Of a stretch of DNA of 64,000 nt, positions 8,101 to 15,759 are shown one piece after another. The stretch spans positions 62,001-126,000 of the forward strand of contig NZ_FTOP01000011.1 in NCBI RefSeq assembly GCF_900156785.1, written 5' to 3'. How positions within the stretch are numbered: position 1 is the stretch's first letter; every line of letters starts with the position of its first letter. This DNA comes from Belliella pelovolcani. GTDB lineage: Bacteria > Bacteroidota > Bacteroidia > Cytophagales > Cyclobacteriaceae. The translations under genes were made by a program, and so were the position numbers. The notes under the pieces are model-generated. The model was not told the DNA's origin. It saw only the letters and a program-made list of their open reading frames with translations, and ran no database searches.

Positions 8101-8694
8101 ATGTTTACTGGAATCATAGAAACCATCGGGACAATTAAAAATATAGAAAAAGAAGGAACCAATATTCACTTTGATTTAGAATCACCAATCACTGCTGAGT
8201 TGAAAATAGATCAATCAGTGGCTCACAATGGAGTTTGCCTGACTGTTGTTGCCATCGAAGGTGCTGTATATAGGGTGACAGCGATAGATGAAACACTCAA
8301 AAAAACGAGTTTGAAGAATTGGACCGTTGGTAAAAAGGTAAATATCGAAAGGTGCATGCCTGCCAATGGGAGGTTTGACGGACATATCGTACAAGGTCAC
8401 GTAGACCAAGTCGGTAGGGTAGAGGCGATTTCAGAACAGGATGGATCTTGGATTTTTGATTTTTCTTTTGATGCCAACTCTGGAAATGTCACGGTAGAAA
8501 AAGGATCAATTACCGTGAATGGAACAAGTTTGACCTGTTTCAACTCAAAAAATGGAAGATTCTCGGTAGCCATTATTCCTTATACTTATGAATTCACCAA
8601 CTTCCACCAACTCAAAGTTGGAGATGAAGTGAATTTGGAATTTGATGTGATTGGAAAATATATTCAGAGGATAATTAGAGGCTACGAAGCTTAA
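8101..8694 (+). CDS. ribE: Riboflavin synthase, alpha subunit
   Basis: This enzyme dismutates two molecules of 6,7-dimethyl-8-ribityllumazine to riboflavin, the last step of vitamin B2 synthesis. The 197 residues consist of two tandem lumazine-binding barrels: the first begins MFTGIIETIGTI and has the NGVCLTV motif; the second begins GHIVQGHVDQVGRV and has NGTSLTC. A short C-terminal trimerisation helix (IGKYIQRI) follows. The start has AGAAGGAA a few bases upstream. Its 3' end overlaps the convergent PAP2 gene by four bases. No FMN riboswitch was seen in the 133 bases upstream. Confidence 0.95.
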   Translation: MFTGIIETIGTIKNIEKEGTNIHFDLESPITAELKIDQSVAHNGVCLTVVAIEGAVYRVTAIDETLKKTSLKNWTVGKKVNIERCMPANGRFDGHIVQGHVDQVGRVEAISEQDGSWIFDFSFDANSGNVTVEKGSITVNGTSLTCFNSKNGRFSVAIIPYTYEFTNFHQLKVGDEVNLEFDVIGKYIQRIIRGYEA

Positions 8695-9263
8695 CGAACT
8701 GATTGTGTACTCAATTTGTGAATAGCTTGGCTAATATACCAAGCTCCCCAAGCGGCTGAAACTCCCACTAAGCCACCTACAGTCACATCCGCTGGGTAGT
8801 GTACACCTAAGTAAATTCTGGTATAGGAAAAGAAAGTAGCCCAGAGAAATAGCCATTTGATATGATCATGTTTTTGACCTAATGTCAGGTACATGATCAT
8901 AGCTATTCCAAAGCTATTGGAAGCATGAGACGAGGCAAATCCATAAAGGCCGCCACATTTACCGTAGTTATGGACTATTCCATCCCAAATTGGATCATGG
9001 CAAGGTCGTAATCGTTCAAAAAACGGTTTCATAAATCCCGAAGTAAATTGATCAGCAAATAGAATAGTCAATCCAATTCCAATGAAAACCCACCAAGATG
9101 ATTTGCCATAGTGCCTAATCACTAAGAAGCTCAAAAACAAATACAGGGGAATCCATGGCCATGTTTGGGTCAACTGAAACATGACTGGGTCTAGCCAATC
9201 ATGATGAAAGCTATTCAAATAGATGAATAGACCTTCATCCCATGCTTTGATTTTTTCAATCAT
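8691..9263 (-). CDS. PAP2-family membrane phosphatase
   Basis: A 190-residue integral membrane phosphatase with the three PAP2 signatures in order: KPFFERLRP (KX6RP), ASSHASNSFG (where SSHAS replaces the usual PSGH) and RIYLGVHYPAD (the RX5HX3D block). Five or so hydrophobic segments frame them. Relatives dephosphorylate undecaprenyl pyrophosphate, phosphatidylglycerophosphate or lipid A; the exact substrate cannot be told. The motifs indicate an extracytoplasmic active site. Ten bases downstream of hemF and probably cotranscribed with it. Confidence 0.92.
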   Translation of the reverse strand: MIEKIKAWDEGLFIYLNSFHHDWLDPVMFQLTQTWPWIPLYLFLSFLVIRHYGKSSWWVFIGIGLTILFADQFTSGFMKPFFERLRPCHDPIWDGIVHNYGKCGGLYGFASSHASNSFGIAMIMYLTLGQKHDHIKWLFLWATFFSYTRIYLGVHYPADVTVGGLVGVSAAWGAWYISQAIHKLSTQSVR

Positions 9264-9273
9264 AATTCCGTTT

Positions 9274-10167
9274 TCAAACCCAGTTGATATCTTTCTTTAG
9301 CAATGCAAGTGTTTTTGCTTCTTCAGAACCGACTTCAGGTTGATGCATGTATTGCCAATTTGCTACAGGTGGCATACTCATCAGTATGCTTTCTGTTCTG
9401 CCATTGGTATCCAATCCAAACTTCGTTCCCGCATCCCAGACTAGGTTAAATTCCACATAGCGCCCTCTTCTCAAAGCTTGCCATTGCTTTTCTTTCTCTC
9501 CGTAAGCCAGTTTACTATTTTTATTCATAAAGTATCTATAGACTTTGGGGAATAAATACCCGATGGCTTTTGCAAATTCAAAAATTTGAGTCATCTCTGA
9601 GTCATCTTTTGAACTCAATCTATCAAAGAAGATTCCGCCTATCCCACGGGTTTCATTCCTATGTTTGATAAAAAAGTAATCATCCGCCCATTTTTTGAAT
9701 TTTGGGTAATAGTCAGGGTTAAACTGATCACAGGTATCTTTAATAGCTTGATGAAAATACTTGGCATCCTCTTCATCCACATAATGTGGCGTCAAGTCTA
9801 TACCTCCGCCAAACCAATTGACCCCATTGCTCATCTCAAAATAACGGATATTCATGTGGATGATAGGAACCATAGGACTTTCAGGGTGAATCACAATAGA
9901 TACACCCGTTGCAAAAAAATCTGCTTGGTCTAGCTGAAGCTTTTGTAGGATTTTGTCAGGAGTCGGACCTTCTACTGCTGAGAATGCCACCCCACCTTTG
10001 GCGATGATATTTCCATCCTGAATGATTCTAGTGCGACCCCCTCCGCCTTCTGCACGAGTCCATTCGTCTTCTATGAATTTTGCTTTGCCATCTTCAAGTT
10101 CTAGCTCACTACAAATATGGTCTTGTATCAACTTGAAGTCTTCGGCAATTTGATTTTTATTTATCAT
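9274..10167 (-). CDS. hemF: Oxygen-dependent coproporphyrinogen III oxidase
   Basis: HemF oxidatively decarboxylates coproporphyrinogen III to protoporphyrinogen IX in haem synthesis, using O2. The 297-residue length is standard. Clear family blocks are GGGGRTRII, the catalytic-region IIHMNIRYFE, WFGGGIDLTPHY, RGIGGIFFDRL, RRGRYVEFNLVWDAG and the C-terminal MPPVANWQY. Nine bases separate it from the upstream TrpF-like gene. Presence of the oxygen-dependent enzyme points to an aerobic organism. Confidence 0.96.
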   Translation of the reverse strand: MINKNQIAEDFKLIQDHICSELELEDGKAKFIEDEWTRAEGGGGRTRIIQDGNIIAKGGVAFSAVEGPTPDKILQKLQLDQADFFATGVSIVIHPESPMVPIIHMNIRYFEMSNGVNWFGGGIDLTPHYVDEEDAKYFHQAIKDTCDQFNPDYYPKFKKWADDYFFIKHRNETRGIGGIFFDRLSSKDDSEMTQIFEFAKAIGYLFPKVYRYFMNKNSKLAYGEKEKQWQALRRGRYVEFNLVWDAGTKFGLDTNGRTESILMSMPPVANWQYMHQPEVGSEEAKTLALLKKDINWV

Positions 10168-10176
10168 TTTTCTTTT

Positions 10177-10803
10177 TCAATCTTCTACTTCCAAAGCTTC
10201 TAAAATATCCGCTAATTCATCAAAGTCCTTCAACCCAGGCTTGATTTCGTGTCCTCCTTGCAAGCAAATTCCTTTGACACCTGTTTGATTCAATGTTTTT
10301 TCGATTGTGTCTGCTTCTAAACCAAAGCCAAGTAGCACATCACATTTTGATGATAGTTCGCTGATTTTATTGGCAACGGTATCATTCAATTCAAGAGAAG
10401 TACTATCTAAAAGAATAACTACTCCGAAGCTTTTATAGGAGTTTGATTTAGCGATGATTTCATCTAGCTCTGAAGCTTCATGAATCGTTATTTTAAGTAT
10501 CAAACCATAACCAGAATTTACCAACATTTTGAGATGGATTTCTTCTTGAATTTGAATATACTTGATGCCTTCATAGCTTTGTAAAGTGCTGAGAATAGTG
10601 TCGGGATGGGCAGTTTCAAATTCGGCAACGTATTCCAAGCCAGAAAGCCAATCAGTTATTTCTTTGAATTTTTCAGGAGAAATAAAATCTTCATGACTTT
10701 GTTCCAAGTTGAAACCCATCAGATTGACGTACATTCCAGCACAGTACCGGGCATCACTTAAATTGTTGATATTGCTTACTTTGACAAAAGTTTTCAGAGA
10801 CAT
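10177..10803 (-). CDS. TrpF-like TIM-barrel protein, probably not a standard PRA isomerase
   Basis: The 208 residues follow the plan of phosphoribosylanthranilate isomerase: KVSNINNLSDARYCAGMYVN at the start, LLDS (Asp133) in the middle, LLGFGLEADTIEKTL and GICLQGGHEIKPGLKD at the end. However, the catalytic Cys of the KICG motif is Ser10 (KVSN), and the Gly-rich phosphate loop usually after LLD is absent (STSLELN). No other trp genes are nearby; it sits 9 bases ahead of hemF. It may be a diverged paralogue with another substrate or a non-enzymatic role. Whether a true TrpF exists elsewhere cannot be told here. Confidence 0.85.
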   Translation of the reverse strand: MSLKTFVKVSNINNLSDARYCAGMYVNLMGFNLEQSHEDFISPEKFKEITDWLSGLEYVAEFETAHPDTILSTLQSYEGIKYIQIQEEIHLKMLVNSGYGLILKITIHEASELDEIIAKSNSYKSFGVVILLDSTSLELNDTVANKISELSSKCDVLLGFGLEADTIEKTLNQTGVKGICLQGGHEIKPGLKDFDELADILEALEVED

Positions 10804-10885
10804 GCTTAAATATTTTGTTTTTCTGACTGCTAAGGTAAAAGATTTCGATCGAAAAATGTATTTTTAGCCCATTGTACCGATCAGT

Positions 10886-11572
10886 ATGCTTAGAAAATAT
10901 GTCATAGTTTTATACTTATCTATTGGTCTTGTCCTAGGGTGTAGAGAAGTAGAGGACCCTACACGAGATCTTGGTTATGATTTTCAACCATTAGAAATTG
11001 GAAACTTCTGGGAGTATGTCGTTGAAGAGACTATTGTATTTGGAGAGAATGATTCTGAAACGAGTAATTTTTTCATCAGAGATAAGGTAGACTATAGCTA
11101 TAGAAATGAGGCAGGAGAGATCGTCTATGTAATCTTACGCGAAAAGGGGACTAGTCGAAATAATTATATCAGTGATGGTAATTATGCACTTTTTATTAGA
11201 AACAATGCTTTGGTACGCATGCAAAATAATGAAAGAGTAGTGATGTTAGCATTTCCTCCGCGATTAGGAAGATCATGGGATGGTCGAGTCTATTCAAGTA
11301 ACCAATCAGAACAGTTTGAGATAGATTTACTTGGTGGGTACGCCTTAGACGATAGGAATTATACACAGGCGGCAAGGGTTTTGCAAGAAGATGATGATGA
11401 TTTGATTACTTTTCGAGACAAGAGATATGATGTTTATGTGAAGGGAATAGGTCAGATTGAACATTATTATGAAGTATTGACTTATTGTTCTAGAAATGAC
11501 TGTTTGGGACAGCAGTTAGTTGATTCGGGTCGAAAAACCCACATGAAGATTATTAATTATGGAAGGAATTAG
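10886..11572 (+). CDS. Lipoprotein of unknown function
   Basis: The product has 228 residues with a lipobox LVLGC (Cys about 19), so it is an envelope lipoprotein. The mature part is beta-rich (IGNFWEYVVEETIVF, VDYSYRNEAGEIVYVILREKG, LGRSWDGRVYSSN) in the manner of Bacteroidota lipoproteins of lipocalin-like size, and has two Cys near the C-terminus (TYCSRNDCLG). I cannot assign a family. It overlaps the T9SS subtilase start by 14 bases, so the two are probably coexpressed. Interaction with the protease is speculation. Confidence 0.87.
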   Translation: MLRKYVIVLYLSIGLVLGCREVEDPTRDLGYDFQPLEIGNFWEYVVEETIVFGENDSETSNFFIRDKVDYSYRNEAGEIVYVILREKGTSRNNYISDGNYALFIRNNALVRMQNNERVVMLAFPPRLGRSWDGRVYSSNQSEQFEIDLLGGYALDDRNYTQAARVLQEDDDDLITFRDKRYDVYVKGIGQIEHYYEVLTYCSRNDCLGQQLVDSGRKTHMKIINYGRN

Positions 11573-13202
11573 ACTTGTATTTGTGTTTTTGTTTGTGTTG
11601 GTCATGGGATCAGTACAAGGACAAAGCAAGTATGCCATTCATTATAAATTTAAGCCTCAGGATGCTTACAGCTTGGATAGACCACAAGAATTTTTGACAG
11701 CAAAAGCTATAGAGCGTCGAGACCGGTATCAAATCCCTTTAGATTCGATGGATTTGCCAGTTTCTGAAAAGTATATCTCTACCATATCTGAGTTGACTGA
11801 AAGTATGCTTTACCATATCAGTTGGTTCAATGCATCCTTGGTAGTCGCTACAGAATCACAGATACAAGAAATAGAGGCTTTGGATTTTGTAGAGAAGGTA
11901 GTGTATGCAGCACCAATCATCGGAAATGGTGCAAGGTTGATTCAGAAAATCAAAAAGGGCTTCAATCTAAAATTGAATCTAAAAAACGCTAGGGTTTCCT
12001 CAAATGTATATGATTTTCAAAACGGACTTTTGGGAATACCTGAAATGCATGAACTTGGATTTAAAGGAGAGGGCATTACTATTGCAGTTTTTGATGCAGG
12101 ATTTCCAGATGTGAATAACATTGAAGCTTTTAGTCATTTGTTTGAAAATCAGAGGATTGTTGGAGGGAAGGATTTTGTGGATTTAAATAATCAAAATATA
12201 TTTTTTAAAAATCAGCATGGAATGAATGTACTTTCTGCCATTGCCTCAAATAAACCAGGGGAGCTTGTAGCGGGAGCCCCAAACTCTAATTATATTTTAT
12301 GTATTACTGAAGATACTTCCAGTGAATATAGAATTGAAGAGTATAACTGGGTGAAGGCAGCCACATATGCAGATAGCCTTGGGGTAGATATTATCAATTC
12401 CTCTTTGGGGTATTTTGACTTTGATGATCCAACTATGGATTACACTGTCTCAGATTTGAATGGTCAGATTGCGATAATTTCAAGAGGAGCAGATATTGCA
12501 CAAAATAAGGGTATTCTAGTTGTGACAAGTGCTGGGAACTATGGAAGTGTGGGTGAATCTTCCGTCACTGCACCAGCGGATGCACATGGAATTTTGTCAA
12601 TTGGCGCAGTCAATAGTTCATTGGAAAGGGCAGGTTTTAGCTCTAGGGGTCCTACAGCAGATGGTAGGATAAAGCCAGAATTGAGTACTTTGGGACAAGG
12701 AGTGTATATTTATGTTCGTCCTAATATCAGCGTTTCTCAATCAAGTGGCACATCCTTCTCTGCGCCTCAAATTACTGCATTAGCGGCCGGGCTTTGGCAA
12801 GCAAAACCAGAATGGACAAAAGATGAATTAATTGAGGCGTTGATCCAAAGTGGTTCTCAATTTGAATCTCCAGACAATCTTTTGGGCTATGGAATTCCAA
12901 ATTTTTCAAGGGCTTATTTTGGGGAAGTTTTGAATATTGAAAACTCTGAGCCTGAAATCAAATGGAAAGTATTTCCTAATCCACTAGAAGGTTCTATTAT
13001 AAACGTTGAATTTGGTAATCGTTTAGATGCTTCATTTCTTTTAATAAATTCAACAGGAACTGTAATCCAGTCAGGTGAGATGAGCAGGGAATCCAGTCAA
13101 AATCCATTTGAGATTTCGACCCCCAATTTACCTGTGGGAGTATATGTGCTAGAGGTAAGAGATGCTGCTACTGTCAAAAGGATAAAATTGATAAAAAAAT
13201 AG
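11559..13202 (+). CDS. Secreted S8 subtilisin-like protease with T9SS sorting tail
   Basis: A 547-residue exported serine protease. A signal peptide (to VQGQ, about residue 22) is followed by a propeptide-like region, then the S8 domain with triad Asp178 (AVFDAGFPD), His220 (NQHGMN) and Ser399 (GTSFSAPQ); VTSAGNYG supplies the oxyanion Asn. The last ~80 residues, from WKVFPNPLEG to GVYVLEVRDAATVKRIKLIK, are a type A T9SS C-terminal sorting domain, which directs export across the outer membrane and is normally removed. It is translationally coupled to the upstream lipoprotein. Substrates are unknown; a nutrient-scavenging role is likely. Confidence 0.94.
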   Translation: MEGIRLVFVFLFVLVMGSVQGQSKYAIHYKFKPQDAYSLDRPQEFLTAKAIERRDRYQIPLDSMDLPVSEKYISTISELTESMLYHISWFNASLVVATESQIQEIEALDFVEKVVYAAPIIGNGARLIQKIKKGFNLKLNLKNARVSSNVYDFQNGLLGIPEMHELGFKGEGITIAVFDAGFPDVNNIEAFSHLFENQRIVGGKDFVDLNNQNIFFKNQHGMNVLSAIASNKPGELVAGAPNSNYILCITEDTSSEYRIEEYNWVKAATYADSLGVDIINSSLGYFDFDDPTMDYTVSDLNGQIAIISRGADIAQNKGILVVTSAGNYGSVGESSVTAPADAHGILSIGAVNSSLERAGFSSRGPTADGRIKPELSTLGQGVYIYVRPNISVSQSSGTSFSAPQITALAAGLWQAKPEWTKDELIEALIQSGSQFESPDNLLGYGIPNFSRAYFGEVLNIENSEPEIKWKVFPNPLEGSIINVEFGNRLDASFLLINSTGTVIQSGEMSRESSQNPFEISTPNLPVGVYVLEVRDAATVKRIKLIKK

Positions 13203-13253
13203 GGGGCTATAATCTTTTTTATTTCCTTTGCAGCAAATATAATTTTGCTCAAA

Positions 13254-13907
13254 ATGTCCGTAAAAATAGCTCCTTCCATATTAGCTTCTGATTTTGCTAA
13301 TCTCCAAAAAGAAATTGAGATGCTCAATGCATCAGAAACTGATTACATTCATGTAGATATCATGGATGGTGTTTTTGTACCTAATATTTCCTTTGGTATT
13401 CCAGTAACTGAGGCTGTCAAGCGACATGCAAAAAAGCCACTTGATGTTCATTTAATGATCGTCAATCCTGATCAATATCTTGAAGCATTCAAAAATGCTG
13501 GTGCGGCAATAATTTCAGTTCACTATGAAGCATGTACACATTTGCACAGAACATTACAAGCTATCAAACAGCTTGGTTGTAAAGCTGGAGTGGCACTCAA
13601 TCCACATACCTCAGTCGAATTATTGAAAGATGTGATCAATGATATTGACTTGGTGTGTATCATGTCTGTTAACCCAGGTTTTGGTGGGCAAAAATTTATA
13701 GAGCAAACCTATCCTAAAGTAAAAAGATTGAAAGAAATCATCCTCGAGCATGGGGCTTCTACCGAAATTGAAATTGACGGTGGGGTTAACAAAGACAATG
13801 CACCATTGCTGAGAGCTGCTGGAGCAGATGTTTTAGTTGCTGGAAGTTTTGTCTTTAATTCACCAGATCCTATTCAGACTATCAAAACCCTGAAAGCAAT
13901 AGAATAA
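13254..13907 (+). CDS. rpe: Ribulose-phosphate 3-epimerase
   Basis: Interconverts ribulose 5-phosphate and xylulose 5-phosphate in the pentose phosphate pathway. I use ATG 13254 (217 residues) instead of the in-frame TTG 13245, because the family begins just before IAPSILASDFANL. Key residues are in place: HVDIMDGVFVPN (His, Asp), DVHLMI (His), VNPGFGGQKF (phosphate loop), IEIDGGVN (Asp) and VAGSFVF. A perfect -7-like box TAATTTTG lies at 13240-13247 but has no -33 partner and is very close to the start, so I do not claim a promoter. Confidence 0.96.
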   Translation: MSVKIAPSILASDFANLQKEIEMLNASETDYIHVDIMDGVFVPNISFGIPVTEAVKRHAKKPLDVHLMIVNPDQYLEAFKNAGAAIISVHYEACTHLHRTLQAIKQLGCKAGVALNPHTSVELLKDVINDIDLVCIMSVNPGFGGQKFIEQTYPKVKRLKEIILEHGASTEIEIDGGVNKDNAPLLRAAGADVLVAGSFVFNSPDPIQTIKTLKAIE

Positions 13908-14055
13908 TATTGAATTTTGAAATTACCTTCGGTCAGAATTATTTGCCTTTTAACAATTATTGTGGTTTAGTTTTTGCATATTTCCTTGTGAAAATGCGTT
14001 TTAAACGTTTTATTGTAAATTGATTTTATTAAAAAACTAAATTTAAACTATTGTC

Positions 14056-14580
14056 ATGATGAAAAGAGTGTTTGTACTAGCCTTCTTGATGTTGGGATTG
14101 ATGAGTGTTCAGGTGAATGCTCAGGATGAGTCAGAAGAAGTGACTGAAGAGGAAATGATGAAATTTGCTTCTATGGAGGCACAGTTTGCGAAGTTTATAG
14201 CTAAAAAGCAAGCTGAAATGGAAGATATGATCAAGACGAATGAGGTGATCGAAGGAGGAGGTGCAAGATACAATGAAATCAAAGCAGCTTGGGGTAATGA
14301 AGAGAAAATGGCCGAAATTGAAGTGACTGAAGAAGAAAAGGCAGAATATCAAAGAATACAGGACTTTATTGCTTCTATCGGAGATGATGCTAGACAATAT
14401 AAGACTGATTTGATTATGGATCAGGAAGTATTGGGAGCGGCAACTTACAACAAAGTAAACAAGGCCATGAAGGAAGATCCTGAAGTTAAAGAAAAGGTTG
14501 ATTCTCTGATTGCTGAATTGAAAGCCAAAGCTGATGAGGAAACAGTAACTGAAGAAGATGAAACAACTGCAACAGTATAA
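14056..14580 (+). CDS. Secreted acidic helical protein, DUF4168-like
   Basis: The product has 174 residues with a signal peptide ending at VNAQ. The mature protein is very Glu/Lys-rich and predicted helical. Two half-repeats are visible: IEGGGARYNEIKAAWGNEEK and VLGAATYNKVNKAMKEDPEV, each ending in a region that recalls the GL..e.Yn.I..a...DP.l element of DUF4168 exported proteins. A periplasmic location is inferred. The tail is a string of Glu/Thr. A terminator follows directly, so it is monocistronic. Biological role unknown. Confidence 0.85.
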   Translation: MMKRVFVLAFLMLGLMSVQVNAQDESEEVTEEEMMKFASMEAQFAKFIAKKQAEMEDMIKTNEVIEGGGARYNEIKAAWGNEEKMAEIEVTEEEKAEYQRIQDFIASIGDDARQYKTDLIMDQEVLGAATYNKVNKAMKEDPEVKEKVDSLIAELKAKADEETVTEEDETTATV

Positions 14581-14602
14581 TTTTCATACATTTTGAATAA
14601 AT

Positions 14603-14633
14603 AAAAAAGGTCTTCATCAAGAAGGCCTTTTTT
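14603..14633 (+). terminator. Intrinsic terminator
   Basis: The stem AAGGTCTTC/GAAGGCCTT with a short loop and flanking A and T runs ends the DUF4168-like gene. It is immediately followed by the promoter of the next gene. Confidence 0.8.
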
Positions 14634-14634
14634 A

Positions 14635-14663
14635 TTGCCTATTCCTGTATTAAACTATCTTTG
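14635..14663 (+). promoter_or_regulatory. Bacteroidota-type promoter for the outer-membrane protein gene
   Basis: TTG at 14635-14637, an 18-base spacer and TATCTTTG at 14656-14663 match the TTG(N17-23)TAnnTTTG consensus exactly. The start codon is 20 bases downstream of the box, giving a leader of about 14 bases. Confidence 0.55.
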
Positions 14664-14682
14664 AAATTCGTTATTATCGTAT

Positions 14683-15666
14683 ATGAAAATCAAGTATACA
14701 ATCATTGTCCTATTAGTTTTTGGATTTAGTAGCCTTTCGCTAGCCCAAGAAGATTTTTTTGGAATAGACACCAAAGCCAAGCGCAACAGAATGAGTCAAA
14801 GCAATCTAGGGAATGTTTTTAGACAAGCTGTGAGTAACTTTAGTTTTGAGCTTGCTGCAGGAGGTAATTATCTAAATAATCAAATTATGTTTAATTCTGA
14901 GCAACCCAGCTTTTATCCAATTGATCAGGTTAGAAATATTTCAAATGTTAGCGAGATTGCTTCTCAAGATACCCTTTCATTTAGAGGCGCAGGATTTGGA
15001 GTTCCTATCAACCTTGGAGTTAGGTTAAATCTCTTTGATATTTTCACGTTAGGTGGTGGTTATGGCCGTGAGATGGGTAGTTTTTCTTCAATGTCGAGTG
15101 GGGATTATGATTTCACTTTTGATCAGAGCGCATATACTTTTGATAAGCTTTATGGCACTTTTGGTTTAGTTCTCTATGATGCAAAAAGGAGAGTGAGTTT
15201 TCTTAAGTGGCGTTACAGAAAATTTGCTTCTCAAAACACCTACATGCAATCAGAGAAAAATCAAAGAATGCGACAAAATTACCCTTGGCGATTTATCCTT
15301 GAAGGAGAGTACGGGCAAATGTTCAACAGGTCTTCTCCCGATGCAAATCTCAATTTTAGTAATGAACCTTATTATGGATTGGCTTTGAGAATTGAAAGAG
15401 AGTTTTCAGAGTATGCTAGAATATTTGTGAAAGCAGGAGCAGAGTTTAGAAGTTTGGTATATGCCCCTCAAAACTTGGAAGAATTTCAAAATATACAACA
15501 AAGAGTATATGGTGCACAAATTGGCCTTTCAATTAGCCTTCCTGGAACTAAGAGATGTAAGGTTCAAGGTTGTGGTGTGGTAATGAAGCACTTACATGAA
15601 GGGGTAGAGTATAGGGGTAGTTCTATTTGGAATTTCCAAAACAGAAAAGTAGGTCAATGGTATTAA
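14683..15666 (+). CDS. Probable outer-membrane beta-barrel protein
   Basis: The product has 327 residues with a signal peptide ending at SLAQ. The mature part alternates polar and hydrophobic residues with many aromatic-flanked strands (FELAAGGNYL, GVPINLGVRLNLFDIFTLGGGY, LYGTFGLVLYDAKRRVSFLKW, EPYYGLALRI, ARIFVKAGAEFR), as in outer-membrane barrels. Unusually the last strand is not terminal: a tail of about 35 residues with two Cys (KRCKVQGCGVV) and a basic, aromatic end (NRKVGQWY) follows. Its own promoter and short leader are visible. Ligand and function unknown. Confidence 0.85.
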   Translation: MKIKYTIIVLLVFGFSSLSLAQEDFFGIDTKAKRNRMSQSNLGNVFRQAVSNFSFELAAGGNYLNNQIMFNSEQPSFYPIDQVRNISNVSEIASQDTLSFRGAGFGVPINLGVRLNLFDIFTLGGGYGREMGSFSSMSSGDYDFTFDQSAYTFDKLYGTFGLVLYDAKRRVSFLKWRYRKFASQNTYMQSEKNQRMRQNYPWRFILEGEYGQMFNRSSPDANLNFSNEPYYGLALRIEREFSEYARIFVKAGAEFRSLVYAPQNLEEFQNIQQRVYGAQIGLSISLPGTKRCKVQGCGVVMKHLHEGVEYRGSSIWNFQNRKVGQWY

Positions 15667-15759
15667 AACTTCATCAAAAACCCTTTTTTTGAGTGTAAAT
15701 TCGTGTTTCAAAACCATATTCTTTTTATTATCTTGCAAGCTTATTGAGAATACATAAAT

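Noticed and set aside
13240-13247. TAATTTTG as an rpe promoter
   Set aside because: No -33 TTG at proper spacing, and it is only 6 bases before the chosen start, so a chance match in AT-rich DNA is likely.
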